This document shows, one piece after another, positions 54,112 through 63,122 of a stretch of DNA of 64,000 bases. The stretch is taken from the NCBI RefSeq assembly GCF_017652985.1, contig NZ_JAGGDJ010000007.1, positions 1 to 64,000 of the forward strand, written 5' to 3'. The notes below the pieces were generated by a model. That model did no database searches. It was not told the origin of the DNA and worked only from the letters and a program-made list of their open reading frames with translations. The translations under genes were made by a program, and so were the position numbers. Each line of letters starts with the position of its first letter. Position 1 is the first letter of the stretch. This DNA comes from Paenibacillus artemisiicola (lineage in GTDB: Bacteria; Bacillota; Bacilli; Paenibacillales; Paenibacillaceae).

Positions 54112-55344
54112 CTAGACGAATACGCGTTCCGCGAGCCAGACGGCGCCGAGCACGAGCGCGGCCGCGGAACCGGCCATGACGGCACGCCGGGCGTACTGCC
54201 ATTTATGCAGCAGGTACAGCAGCGGGAGCAGCAGGGCGACGAGCGACAGCTGCACGGCCTCAATGCCGAGGTTGAAGCTGATCAGGTCGACCGCGAGCTC
54301 GCTCTTCGGCAAGGACATCTCCTTCAGCAAGTCCGCGAAGCCCATGCCGTGGATCAGGCCGAACAGGAACGTCAGCACCCAGCGGTAGCTGACCTGGCCG
54401 CGGACCATGTTGTCGACGGCCACGTAACAGATGCTGAGCGCGATCGCCGGTTCGACGATCCGCGGCGACACGTCGATGATGCCGAGCACCGTCAGCGTGA
54501 GCGTGATGCTGTGCGCGACCGTGAACGCGGTGATCATCGAAGCGTACTGCTTGAACGATTGTCTCGCGATGAGCAGCGAGAAGAGGAACAAGAGGTGATC
54601 GTAACCGCCCAATATATGATGGATGCCGAGATTGAAGAAGGACAGCCAGCCCGAGGTCGGCGATTCCGCCGCCGCGTCCGTTCCGGAAGCCTCGCCCGGC
54701 TGAGCTGCGGCGTTCGCTTGGCCGTTCGCGTCCGGCTTGGCCGGCTGATCGTTCCCCGCCGTCAGCGCGCTTGCGTCCTGCGGCAGATCCCCGTACTCGG
54801 TTTCCGTCATCTGCATCGCCCATAAGCGGTTGTCGCCCGACAGCGCGGCGGTGCTCTTCTGCTTGCCGTAATTGATGGTCAACAAGTCCACGTACGTGGA
54901 CGAGGTTTTGGTTTGCTCGTACAGCCGGTCCGTCATGGCGATCGGCTGACCCGAGCCGACGGGCGGGTACGAAGCCTTCAGAATCGCTTTCGTGGCGTCG
55001 CCCTGCCGGTCAAGCACGCAGCTGACGACCTTCGTCCACGGCGTCGAGACGCCGCCGATCTTGATCGCGATGCTTGTTTGCAGCAGCGCGATGAGCGAAT
55101 GTTTGACGGCGTCGAACTCCTCCTGTTCCAGCATGCCGTTCTTGTTGACGTCCCCGCCGACCAGCTCGATGACCGACAGCTCGTCGAGCGAATAGGTCAT
55201 TTCCGTGCTCGCGCGGGTGAGGTCGAGCGTCGTGTAGCCGGCGCTGTATGCGTGAGCCTCCGCCTTCCAGGGGACCGTCAAGAACGCGAGCGCCGCCGCG
55301 GTCAAGATCACGGCCAGCATACGCATCGTGCGCAATACGTGCAT
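54112..55344 (-). CDS. HupE/UreJ-like membrane protein with EF-hand-like loop (3)
   Basis: A 410-residue protein, a paralogue of the one at 42673. The signal peptide ends at EAHA, and the extracytoplasmic domain has GDVNKNGMLEQEEFD, the same calcium-loop pattern. A low-complexity Ala/Gly/Pro linker (about 215-245) is followed by membrane spans with HHILGGYDHLLFLFSLLIAR, FTVAHSITLTLTVLG and FGLIHGMGFADLL. AAGGAGGAG precedes the ATG at 55344. It heads the operon with ycgR-like and ycgQ-like genes. I infer a metal-uptake function, from the family and neighbours. Confidence 0.88.
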   Translation of the reverse strand: MHVLRTMRMLAVILTAAALAFLTVPWKAEAHAYSAGYTTLDLTRASTEMTYSLDELSVIELVGGDVNKNGMLEQEEFDAVKHSLIALLQTSIAIKIGGVSTPWTKVVSCVLDRQGDATKAILKASYPPVGSGQPIAMTDRLYEQTKTSSTYVDLLTINYGKQKSTAALSGDNRLWAMQMTETEYGDLPQDASALTAGNDQPAKPDANGQANAAAQPGEASGTDAAAESPTSGWLSFFNLGIHHILGGYDHLLFLFSLLIARQSFKQYASMITAFTVAHSITLTLTVLGIIDVSPRIVEPAIALSICYVAVDNMVRGQVSYRWVLTFLFGLIHGMGFADLLKEMSLPKSELAVDLISFNLGIEAVQLSLVALLLPLLYLLHKWQYARRAVMAGSAAALVLGAVWLAERVFV

Positions 55345-55376
55345 TCCGTCATTCTCCTCCTTATTAAAGACAACAG

Positions 55377-55400
55377 GGATGCCGCTCGCGAGCGGCATCC
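55377..55400 (-). terminator. Terminator of giant SLH protein gene
   Basis: GGATGCCGCTCG is followed directly by its exact complement, a 24-bp palindrome, 54 bases after the stop codon at 55454. Confidence 0.7.
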
Positions 55401-55453
55401 TCCTGTTGCGTGTTGCTTGGATCTAAGCTGTCGATGCGATTGTCGTTCGTGCC

Positions 55454-58400
55454 TTAGCGATGAAGCAGGTTGTACACGATTTGAGCCGCTTCGGCGCGGG
55501 TCGTCATGCCCTTCGGATCGAAGCTGCCCGCGCCGTGTCCTTGCACGAGGTGCAGCGAAGCCGCCGCGTTCACGTACGATACCGCCCAAGGCGCGATCTT
55601 CGCTTGGTCCTTGAACGCCATGCCATCGGAGCCGGCCGGCGTGCTGCCGCCCGCATGCGCGTAAGCGCGCATCAGCATGACGGCCATTTCCTCGCGCGCG
55701 ATCGACGCGTTCGGATCGAACGCCGTGCTGCTCTTGCCTTGTACGATGCCGGCTTGAACCGCGATGGACACGTCGTCCGCGAACCAGTCGGACGCGTTCA
55801 CGTCCGCGAAGGAGGCTTGTCCCTTCTCCGTCAGGTGCAGCGCGCGAACGAGCTGCGCGACGAATTCCGCGCGGGTGACGCTGCGCTTCGGTTCGAACGC
55901 GCTCGCGCTCGTGCCATTGACGATGTGCTGCGCCGTCAGCTCGCGGATGACGTCCGCGGCCCAGTACGTCGCCGGAACGTCGCTGAACGATTTGTCGTAT
56001 TCGAGTACCGCGTATTGACTGAAGTGGCTGATTTGCGCCGTCATGTAGCCGTCCTTGTACGTGCCGCCGATGAATTCCAGCTTGCCGTCATCGGCGATGT
56101 AATACACGCCTGCAAGGGCCGGATCGACGCCTGCGCCGACTTTCAGCTTAATCGTGATCGGCTGGCCGAAGGTCGAGAGTTCCGTCGTCTTGCCGTCCGC
56201 CGTCGTAACGGTCAGACGGAACGCGTAGATGTCTCCCGCCGGCTTCAGGTCCGCCCCGGAGGACGTTTCGCCCTTCGCGATCGCCTGCGCCGCTTCTTCG
56301 CTTGTCAGCGGCATGAGCTGCAGCGAAATCGTGCTGCTTCCTTGCGCGTCCGCCGGCACTTTGCCGATCAGCGCTTGGAGCAGATCGCCCGGAACGGTCA
56401 GCGCGAGGTCGCCCGCGTTCAGCGCGAGGCTGCCGCCTTTGAGCGTATTCGCGAGATCCGCGCCCAGCTTGACTTCCTGCGTGCCTGCCGGAAGCGTAAC
56501 CGACTTGGCGCCGCTGCCGTTATCCGTCAGACTTCCGGCCGTGACCGTGTAGGTCGTCGTTGCCGGAGGCGTCGTGACCGGCGGGATGTAGCCGCCGCCC
56601 GTGTCGCTGCCGCCAGCCGGGGTCACCGACAGCTCTCGGCTGTCCCGTACGCGAATTCGGTTGCCCAGCGAGTATTTGCCGCTCAAGCCGATAGCCTTCA
56701 GCGTGTCGCCGACCTGCATAGCCGGTACTTGCACGCCGCTTTGATTAACGATGTAGCCGTCCACGAAGACGGTGACGTCGCCGGAGCCGTCGTCGATGAT
56801 ATACGTGCTGCTATCCTTGATCTCTTTGACCGTGCCCGACACTTGGACCAGTTGACCCTGGTAGGCGTCGGACACCGAGTCCGCCGTCGAAACGTTCTTC
56901 GGCTCCACCGGGGTGCCCGACTTCAGCACCACGATGCTGTTCGCGAACCTATCGAATACCAGCTCCTTGTCGTTCTCGAAGGTGCTGATCTTGCCGTAGA
57001 CGCGAACCGTATCGCCGAGCTTCAGCGAGTCTGCCGGCACTTCGCCGAACGCGACGACGCCGCCGGACGCATCCTGAATGTAAGCCGAATCATAGAACGC
57101 CGTCGTCGTCACTTGCCCTTCGATCACGACGCTCGTGCCTTCCGGCTGCTGGCGTACTTCGTTGATCGGCATGACTTTTGGTTCGCGATTCGTAAGCCAG
57201 TTGACGACGTTGACGGAGAACGGAATATTGTTCGTCGGACCGTCGTTCTGCGTCATCTGCTTGTCGTTGAAAATGTTCATGCCCGACAGCACGATGCGGC
57301 CTTTGCCGATCTGTTCGGAAGCCACGAGCGGAATGACCGAGCCGCCCTTGACGTCCGTCAGCGCCGGACCGTTCTTGCCGTTCGAAGTATAGACGTTGTA
57401 CGGATACGTATCCGACTTCACCTGTGGACTATCCTGGAATGTGGTCTCGTTGCCGCGCGCCAGAATCGTCACGGTATCGCTGTCGGTCAGCGCCTTCTTG
57501 CCGCCGCTGCCGTCATTGGCGGCCAAGCTCGAACCGCTGTAGAAGTCGAGCAGCGGAATGAAGTCCGTCACCCCGCTAGCGACCGGCGAATTGTGCAGGC
57601 GCAGCGAGAAGTTCGAGGTAAGCGGCGTCGACCAGAAGTTGCCCTCCTTCGTCTCGTCGAAGACGCCGTCGTTGTTCACGAGCATGCCCGAGCCGATGCC
57701 TGCGAGCAGGCTGTTCAAGTTTTGCGGCGTGCCGTTGTAATTGCTCTTCTCGCTCATCAGGAGCGAGCCGCCGCCTTGGACGTACGTTTTCAGCACGTCG
57801 ATTTCGGCCGGCGTGTACTCCGTGCTCGGGTGCGTGACCACGAGAACGCCGACGTCGGCGAGAAGCGAGGCGGTCAAAGCCGTTTTATTCTCGATGACCG
57901 TGTACCCTTGCTGCTTCAGCGTCAGCGTCAGGGACGTCAGGTTATCTTTGTACGTGCCCGTGTCGCTTGTCGTATTCTCGTTGCTGTGCGTCGCGTCAAT
58001 CATGACTTTAATGCCGAGCGGCGCCTTGACGCTGAGCGCTTGCTCGAATTTGTTGTCGCCCAGATCGTTGCCGTCCCCGGCCTCAAGAACGACGATCAGC
58101 TTATGGTCGCCCGCTGTCGGGTTTGCCCAGCTGACGCTGGCGGTCGCGCTCTGGTTCGATGCCAGCGATTCGATCGTCGCGTCGCCGATCAGATGCTCCG
58201 CATCGATGCTGTCGTAGTAGAAATGCGCCGTCAAATTCGTCAGGCTGATCGTGCCGAGGTTGGACAAGCCCGCCTTCAGCGTCGCCGGCACGCCGGCGAT
58301 GGCCGCGCCTTCCGCGATGGACAGGTCGTTGACCTTCACGGACAACGGATCCTGCGGCGACCAGATCGGCGCGGAATACGTGCGGTCGCCGTCCTTCTGC

Positions 58401-61400
58401 GTCACGCGGATGACGAACCATTGCTGGCCGCCGACCACGTTCACGCTCGGCTTCCAGTTGAACGAAGCGCTGTCGCCGGACGGCGTGTACGTGTCGATGA
58501 CGCGGCCGCCGTTGGTAACCAGCTCGACCTTCGCGACATTGTCGTTCGAAGGCGTCTTGATGAAGCTGTATTTCGGATCGCTGGCGCTCTCGGATACCGG
58601 ATCGCTGCCCGTCACGTCGAAGTTCAGCGTCTTCGAATCGACGGTCGCGCCCATGTAATAGCCGTTGGCCAGGACGTCCAATTGCGCGTTCGGATCTTCG
58701 CTGAAATACACGTGCATGTTGCGCATCGCGTCAAGCAGCGATTCCTGCGAAAGGTCTTTCGCGACGATGATCGTGCGTTCTTTCGTTTGGCCCCATGTGC
58801 CGTCATGGTTGTCTTCGCCGTACGTCGGCGCGACATGCCAGCCCAGGTCGAGCGCGCTGAAGAATTTGTTCTCCGCGTTCACGTACGAATAGTTGCCCGA
58901 GCCGTTGCCGACTTCCAGCATCGTGAACAGCTTGTCCACGTTTTTGTCGTACGGAATGAAATTGTCGAACGCGTTGGCGCCCATCGCCGGATGGTTGAAC
59001 TGCGCCACGATGTTGTCGTAGGTCAGCGTCCATGCGTAGTAGTTTTGCAGGCTTTGGTACTTGCCGCCGTTCTGTACGCGGTCGATGAAGTTCGTCGTGC
59101 CGAAGACGTTGGAGTGGCCCCACGTCGTCGAAGTCATCTCGAACGCCGGGAAGACGACGAAGCTGCCGTCCTTCGTGTATTGGTTGGCCAAATCCTTGGT
59201 CAATTGCCAATCCGAACCGCCCGTCCGTTCCGGCATGCCGTTATGGTCGACGGTGTCTTGCCCGACCAGATTCGCGTCGATGTCATGCGAATGGTCGGAG
59301 AACGCGAAGTAATCGTAGCCATGCGCCTGCGCTGCCTTCAGCGCGTCTTCAGGCGTGCCTTGCGCGTCATGCGAAATGTTCGTATGGTTGTGCGTCGTCC
59401 CCCGGTAGTGGTTGCCGCCGGTGAACCGCTCCAGCACCTCGAACGTCCAGGAATGCGTGGATGCATTGCCCAGCTTGTCTTTGCCGCTCACTTGAACCGT
59501 ATGCGTGCCGACCGCCAGATCGTCATCCGACGTCAGCGTCAGCTTGATCTGCGTCTCGGACAGCTCGGCCTTGGACGTCAGGTTCTTGCCGTCGATCGAG
59601 ATGGCGAGCGCGGCCGTATCGACGCCGTTCGGATCGTCGACGTTCACGGACACGGCCGGATGATAGCTCTCGACCCGATCGCTTGGCGCCGGCTGCTCGT
59701 TCGAGTACGCCGGTCCGTCCGTATCCTCGACGACCGGTACTTCGTGCGGTTCCGCGGCGGTACCGGAATTTTGCTTCGGTTGGCCGGACGTTTCCGCTTC
59801 GATGTAGTACAGGACTTTCGCTTTCGCCGCGTTCACGTTTTCTTTCGGAATTTTGGCGTTGTAATTCAGGTTGTCGGTTGCGACCATCGGAATCGAGGCG
59901 AAGCTTGCGTCGCCTTCGTTCTTATAATAGAGCGTTACGGAATCCGCGTATTTGACCTTCGCGGTGAACGGAATGTCCAGTCCGACGTACGCTTTGGTCA
60001 ACGGCGTATGGCTGAACTGCATGTCGCCTTTAATATCCGCCGCGTTTCTTGGCGCGAGGTAGTAGCCGCTTGTGTATGGCGAACCCCACTTGGTCTGCTC
60101 CACGATGCCCGTGAAGCCGAATGCGTCGCCCAGCGAAACCGCCGTATTGACGTCAATGCCCGAGTTTGCGGCGATCTTCACGTTAGCCACGTTGCCGGCA
60201 TCATCGGCGATCGTAACGTTGAATTCCGGACCGTTCGCCGGAATGTTCGTCACTTTGCCGCGAACTGTAACCACGGTGCCTTCCAGCGGCTCGGCTTTCG
60301 CGGAGCTGCTCAGGTCGGCTACCGATGCGGAAGCCGCGGCCACCGGAGCGTCCATCCCTTCGTCCGTCACCGTCGTCGGCACGAACTGCATGGAGCCCGC
60401 CGCGAAGGCTACTTTGCCTTCGAGCAGCACCTTATGGCCGGGTTGAATCGTCTCCGCCGGCGCCTGCGCGCTGACGACATGAATGCCGCCCGTGCTATCC
60501 TGCACGTAGTAGCTGGCGTTCTCCGTGCCGACCGCCTGGTTGGCGGACGTTACGATGCCTTCGATCGTCGTGGCGTAGCCGACGTTCAGCGGAACGCCGT
60601 TCGCGTCCGTGCCGTCGATGCTCGCGATCGTCGACGATGCCGCCGGCGCCGCGTCGACATGCGCGTAGAAGCTCTCCGGCTGCGCGCCGTCCTTGTACGT
60701 CACGTAGACGGCTCCGCTGCCTTGCGCGTCATTAAACGTCAAGTGGAAGGAACCGTCCGCTCCCGCCGTCGCGGATTGGCCGGCCGCCGTTACGGCGCCG
60801 TTCGTCACGACGTACGCTTGGACGGACGCGGATGCCGGCACGGAGCCCGCGACGCCCGTTACGGTCGCGCTGCCCGCCGCGGTGGCGAGCGTGATTTTCG
60901 ACGCATCCGGCGTCGTCATCGATTTCGAGTTGTGAATGACGATTTCTTTCGGATCGGTCTGCACGTCCGGCGCGTTCAGGACAAAGTCGTTAGCCGTGTT
61001 CCGGTTGAAATAACCGTTGCCGAGACCGAACGCATGCCGCGGATCCGAACCCGCATCCGTCTTGCGTACGATGGCGCCGCCCTTGATGCTGCCGTTGTAG
61101 AACGGCGCGCCCCAATGGTCGGTCTTCAACGAGAAGTTCTTGTTCGAACCGTCGCCGAACGCCACGATGTCGATCGCCCGCGGATCGTCCTGATCCGTCA
61201 GGCCGGTCGTGGAGTAGGCGAGCGTGATAATGCCACCCGCGCTCGCGCTCGGGCTCAGCGCGGAGCCGGCCGCTTGGTCGGCCGCGATCGGCAGCGGACC
61301 GCCCGTCGTGCTCGTGCTTCCGGAGACGAGGTAGTAGCCGTGCGCCTTGATCGTCCCGGTCAGCTTATAGCCGCTGCCGATAGTGCCGTTGCCCGCGGAC

Positions 61401-62707
61401 GTATAGACAAGCGCCCACTTATTGTTGAAGCTGATGTCTTGGTTCGTACGGTTGTACAACTCGAAATATTTCGTGTTGTAGAACGCGCCGCCGTTGCCGC
61501 CGTTCGCGTACAGCTGGCTGATGACGACGTCGCCTGCCGTGTACGTCGCCGGCGTCGATACCGCAACCGTAGCGGAAGCGGTAAAATTCCCCTCAGCCGT
61601 CGTTGCCGTAATGACGGCCGATCCGGGCGCGACGGCCGTTACTTTGCCGGTACCGTCGACCGTGGCGGCAGCGGCGTTGTCGGATGACCATTGCACCGCT
61701 TTATTCGTCGCGTTGGCCGGCTGCACCGTCGCCGTCAGCTGGCCCGTCTGGCCGGCGTCGAGCGACAGGCTGCTCTTGTCGAGCGTAACGCCCGTTACGG
61801 CGATCGGCGTATCGTCGACCGTCACTTGGGCCGTCGCCGTGAAGCCGCCGTCCGCCGTCGTGACCGTGATCGTCGCCGTTCCGACGCTCACCGCCGTCAC
61901 GGTACCGTTATCGACGGTCGCTACCGCGGCGTCGCTGGACGTCCAGGTAACGGCTTTGTTCGTCGCGTTGCTCGGCTGAACGAAAGCCGTCAGCTTATCC
62001 GTGCCTCCCGTGGACAGCGTCAGCGCCGCTTTGTCGAGCGTGACGCCCGTCGCGCTGACCGGCGTCGAGGTGCCGATCGGCGTGCCGTATACCGTGATGT
62101 TGCCGATTCGGCTCGTGCCGCCGGATCCGATCGGTTTATCGTTGACCGCTAAAGATGCGGCATCTATTCGCCAGCGCACATAAACCGTCGGCGAATCGTT
62201 TACATCGGTTGGCAGCACATGGTTGCTGATAACGCCTGTCGTGTTATCGTTCGCTACGTTATACGTACCGCCGTCCGTTTTCCATGTCGAATTGTCAGTG
62301 CTGTATTCCAGCAAAAAAGTTTTCGGCCCCGTTGCGGAGCTCTGCTGTACGGAAGACAGCGTAATGTTGTCGTAGCCAGTCGTGCTGAGCTTCACCAGCC
62401 AGTACGAGGTTCCTGCCGACCAGCCGCTTGACGTGACCGAAATCGGGCTCGTTCCGACGACTGACATCGGTAAGGTGGATCCTACGGGGCCGATAACGGT
62501 CGCGGGATTCCCCTTGTTCGCCGCGATGCCGTCGTTCGCATAATACGTCGTCGCATCCGCGGCGTTAAAATTGCTCCACTGCGCCAACAACTCCGGCGCC
62601 CCGTCCGCGCGCGCCGTCCGCGGCTGCGGAAGCAGCATGCCGGCCAGCAAGACGAACGTCAGCGCCAGCCCGATCCACTTCCGGTTAGTACGTATAAAAG
62701 ACTGCAT
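55454..62707 (-). CDS. Giant secreted SLH protein with PHP-type metallohydrolase domain
   Basis: A 2,417-residue protein. Signal peptide (1-34), a beta-sandwich module (35-210), two Ig-like Big_2 domains (about 213-300, 303-385), a lamin-tail-like domain (390-600), OB-fold-like repeats (700-880), then a PHP/CehA-type domain (about 1090-1400) with metal ligands RGTTHNHTN, FSDHSHD, FNHPAMG and GEDNHDG. After this come a CARDB-like domain, a DUF4350/glutamine-amidotransferase-like domain (about 1500-1700), two more OB-like segments, a beta domain and three SLH repeats (2230-2417). The plan resembles extracellular nucleases such as YhcR combined with a phosphoesterase. It should be attached to the wall and act on phosphodiesters or nucleotides. 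The ribosome site is weak. Confidence 0.85.
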   Translation of the reverse strand: MQSFIRTNRKWIGLALTFVLLAGMLLPQPRTARADGAPELLAQWSNFNAADATTYYANDGIAANKGNPATVIGPVGSTLPMSVVGTSPISVTSSGWSAGTSYWLVKLSTTGYDNITLSSVQQSSATGPKTFLLEYSTDNSTWKTDGGTYNVANDNTTGVISNHVLPTDVNDSPTVYVRWRIDAASLAVNDKPIGSGGTSRIGNITVYGTPIGTSTPVSATGVTLDKAALTLSTGGTDKLTAFVQPSNATNKAVTWTSSDAAVATVDNGTVTAVSVGTATITVTTADGGFTATAQVTVDDTPIAVTGVTLDKSSLSLDAGQTGQLTATVQPANATNKAVQWSSDNAAAATVDGTGKVTAVAPGSAVITATTAEGNFTASATVAVSTPATYTAGDVVISQLYANGGNGGAFYNTKYFELYNRTNQDISFNNKWALVYTSAGNGTIGSGYKLTGTIKAHGYYLVSGSTSTTGGPLPIAADQAAGSALSPSASAGGIITLAYSTTGLTDQDDPRAIDIVAFGDGSNKNFSLKTDHWGAPFYNGSIKGGAIVRKTDAGSDPRHAFGLGNGYFNRNTANDFVLNAPDVQTDPKEIVIHNSKSMTTPDASKITLATAAGSATVTGVAGSVPASASVQAYVVTNGAVTAAGQSATAGADGSFHLTFNDAQGSGAVYVTYKDGAQPESFYAHVDAAPAASSTIASIDGTDANGVPLNVGYATTIEGIVTSANQAVGTENASYYVQDSTGGIHVVSAQAPAETIQPGHKVLLEGKVAFAAGSMQFVPTTVTDEGMDAPVAAASASVADLSSSAKAEPLEGTVVTVRGKVTNIPANGPEFNVTIADDAGNVANVKIAANSGIDVNTAVSLGDAFGFTGIVEQTKWGSPYTSGYYLAPRNAADIKGDMQFSHTPLTKAYVGLDIPFTAKVKYADSVTLYYKNEGDASFASIPMVATDNLNYNAKIPKENVNAAKAKVLYYIEAETSGQPKQNSGTAAEPHEVPVVEDTDGPAYSNEQPAPSDRVESYHPAVSVNVDDPNGVDTAALAISIDGKNLTSKAELSETQIKLTLTSDDDLAVGTHTVQVSGKDKLGNASTHSWTFEVLERFTGGNHYRGTTHNHTNISHDAQGTPEDALKAAQAHGYDYFAFSDHSHDIDANLVGQDTVDHNGMPERTGGSDWQLTKDLANQYTKDGSFVVFPAFEMTSTTWGHSNVFGTTNFIDRVQNGGKYQSLQNYYAWTLTYDNIVAQFNHPAMGANAFDNFIPYDKNVDKLFTMLEVGNGSGNYSYVNAENKFFSALDLGWHVAPTYGEDNHDGTWGQTKERTIIVAKDLSQESLLDAMRNMHVYFSEDPNAQLDVLANGYYMGATVDSKTLNFDVTGSDPVSESASDPKYSFIKTPSNDNVAKVELVTNGGRVIDTYTPSGDSASFNWKPSVNVVGGQQWFVIRVTQKDGDRTYSAPIWSPQDPLSVKVNDLSIAEGAAIAGVPATLKAGLSNLGTISLTNLTAHFYYDSIDAEHLIGDATIESLASNQSATASVSWANPTAGDHKLIVVLEAGDGNDLGDNKFEQALSVKAPLGIKVMIDATHSNENTTSDTGTYKDNLTSLTLTLKQQGYTVIENKTALTASLLADVGVLVVTHPSTEYTPAEIDVLKTYVQGGGSLLMSEKSNYNGTPQNLNSLLAGIGSGMLVNNDGVFDETKEGNFWSTPLTSNFSLRLHNSPVASGVTDFIPLLDFYSGSSLAANDGSGGKKALTDSDTVTILARGNETTFQDSPQVKSDTYPYNVYTSNGKNGPALTDVKGGSVIPLVASEQIGKGRIVLSGMNIFNDKQMTQNDGPTNNIPFSVNVVNWLTNREPKVMPINEVRQQPEGTSVVIEGQVTTTAFYDSAYIQDASGGVVAFGEVPADSLKLGDTVRVYGKISTFENDKELVFDRFANSIVVLKSGTPVEPKNVSTADSVSDAYQGQLVQVSGTVKEIKDSSTYIIDDGSGDVTVFVDGYIVNQSGVQVPAMQVGDTLKAIGLSGKYSLGNRIRVRDSRELSVTPAGGSDTGGGYIPPVTTPPATTTYTVTAGSLTDNGSGAKSVTLPAGTQEVKLGADLANTLKGGSLALNAGDLALTVPGDLLQALIGKVPADAQGSSTISLQLMPLTSEEAAQAIAKGETSSGADLKPAGDIYAFRLTVTTADGKTTELSTFGQPITIKLKVGAGVDPALAGVYYIADDGKLEFIGGTYKDGYMTAQISHFSQYAVLEYDKSFSDVPATYWAADVIRELTAQHIVNGTSASAFEPKRSVTRAEFVAQLVRALHLTEKGQASFADVNASDWFADDVSIAVQAGIVQGKSSTAFDPNASIAREEMAVMLMRAYAHAGGSTPAGSDGMAFKDQAKIAPWAVSYVNAAASLHLVQGHGAGSFDPKGMTTRAEAAQIVYNLLHR

Positions 62708-63122
62708 TTCCGAGGTTCACGCTCCCTAAAAATATGTAATGCCCATTGATGACCGCACGACCTTTGCCCTATGCCATCAAAACGATTTCTGCGCTAATTC
62801 AGTCCACCCACTCCTCTGCTGCAATCCCATCCACCCGACCCGTTAATCGTAACCCGACATATGTTGAAAAATAGCAAATATGCAGCGTATAAAGTATAAA
62901 CCACCACTTTTGCGGATACCGCTTAAGAGATTGTAAAGGACCGAGCGCGAAACTCCGTTTTAATCGGGTCAAACATCCGGGAATTCGCGATAATTCGACA
63001 AAAATGGCTCCAAGGCCTACTCGCCTGGAGCCATTTATTTTGGATTAATTTACAAACTATTCATAAACCGCCGGCACGGTCCGGACACAACCCGCGCCAA
63101 CCCTGGCGTTATGCTGCCCTAC
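62708..63122. other. Intergenic region upstream of giant SLH gene
   Basis: The 415 bases contain the IlvB terminator at 63002-63036 and the leader of the SLH gene. The 62860-62950 part is AT-rich. No known riboswitch was recognised, and no gene is supported. Confidence 0.5.
63002..63036 (-). terminator. Terminator of acetolactate synthase gene
   Basis: AAATGGCTCCA and its exact complement pair around a 13-base loop, and the minus-strand end reads TTTTTGTCG. It is about 90 bases after the stop codon at 63123. Confidence 0.88.

Noticed and set aside
53990..55450. Zur box near the ycgR/ycgQ-like operon
   Set aside because: In Bacillus the homologues lie in a zinc-linked region, so I looked for an AAATCGTAAT-type palindrome and saw none.
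55460..61687. A 2,075-codon open frame on the plus strand opposite the giant SLH gene
   Set aside because: Same reason: Arg/Val-rich translation without motifs, no ribosome site, and full overlap with a well-supported gene.
62708..63000. A riboswitch (cyclic-di-GMP or similar) in the leader of the giant SLH gene
   Set aside because: No conserved core of a known riboswitch class could be matched by eye.
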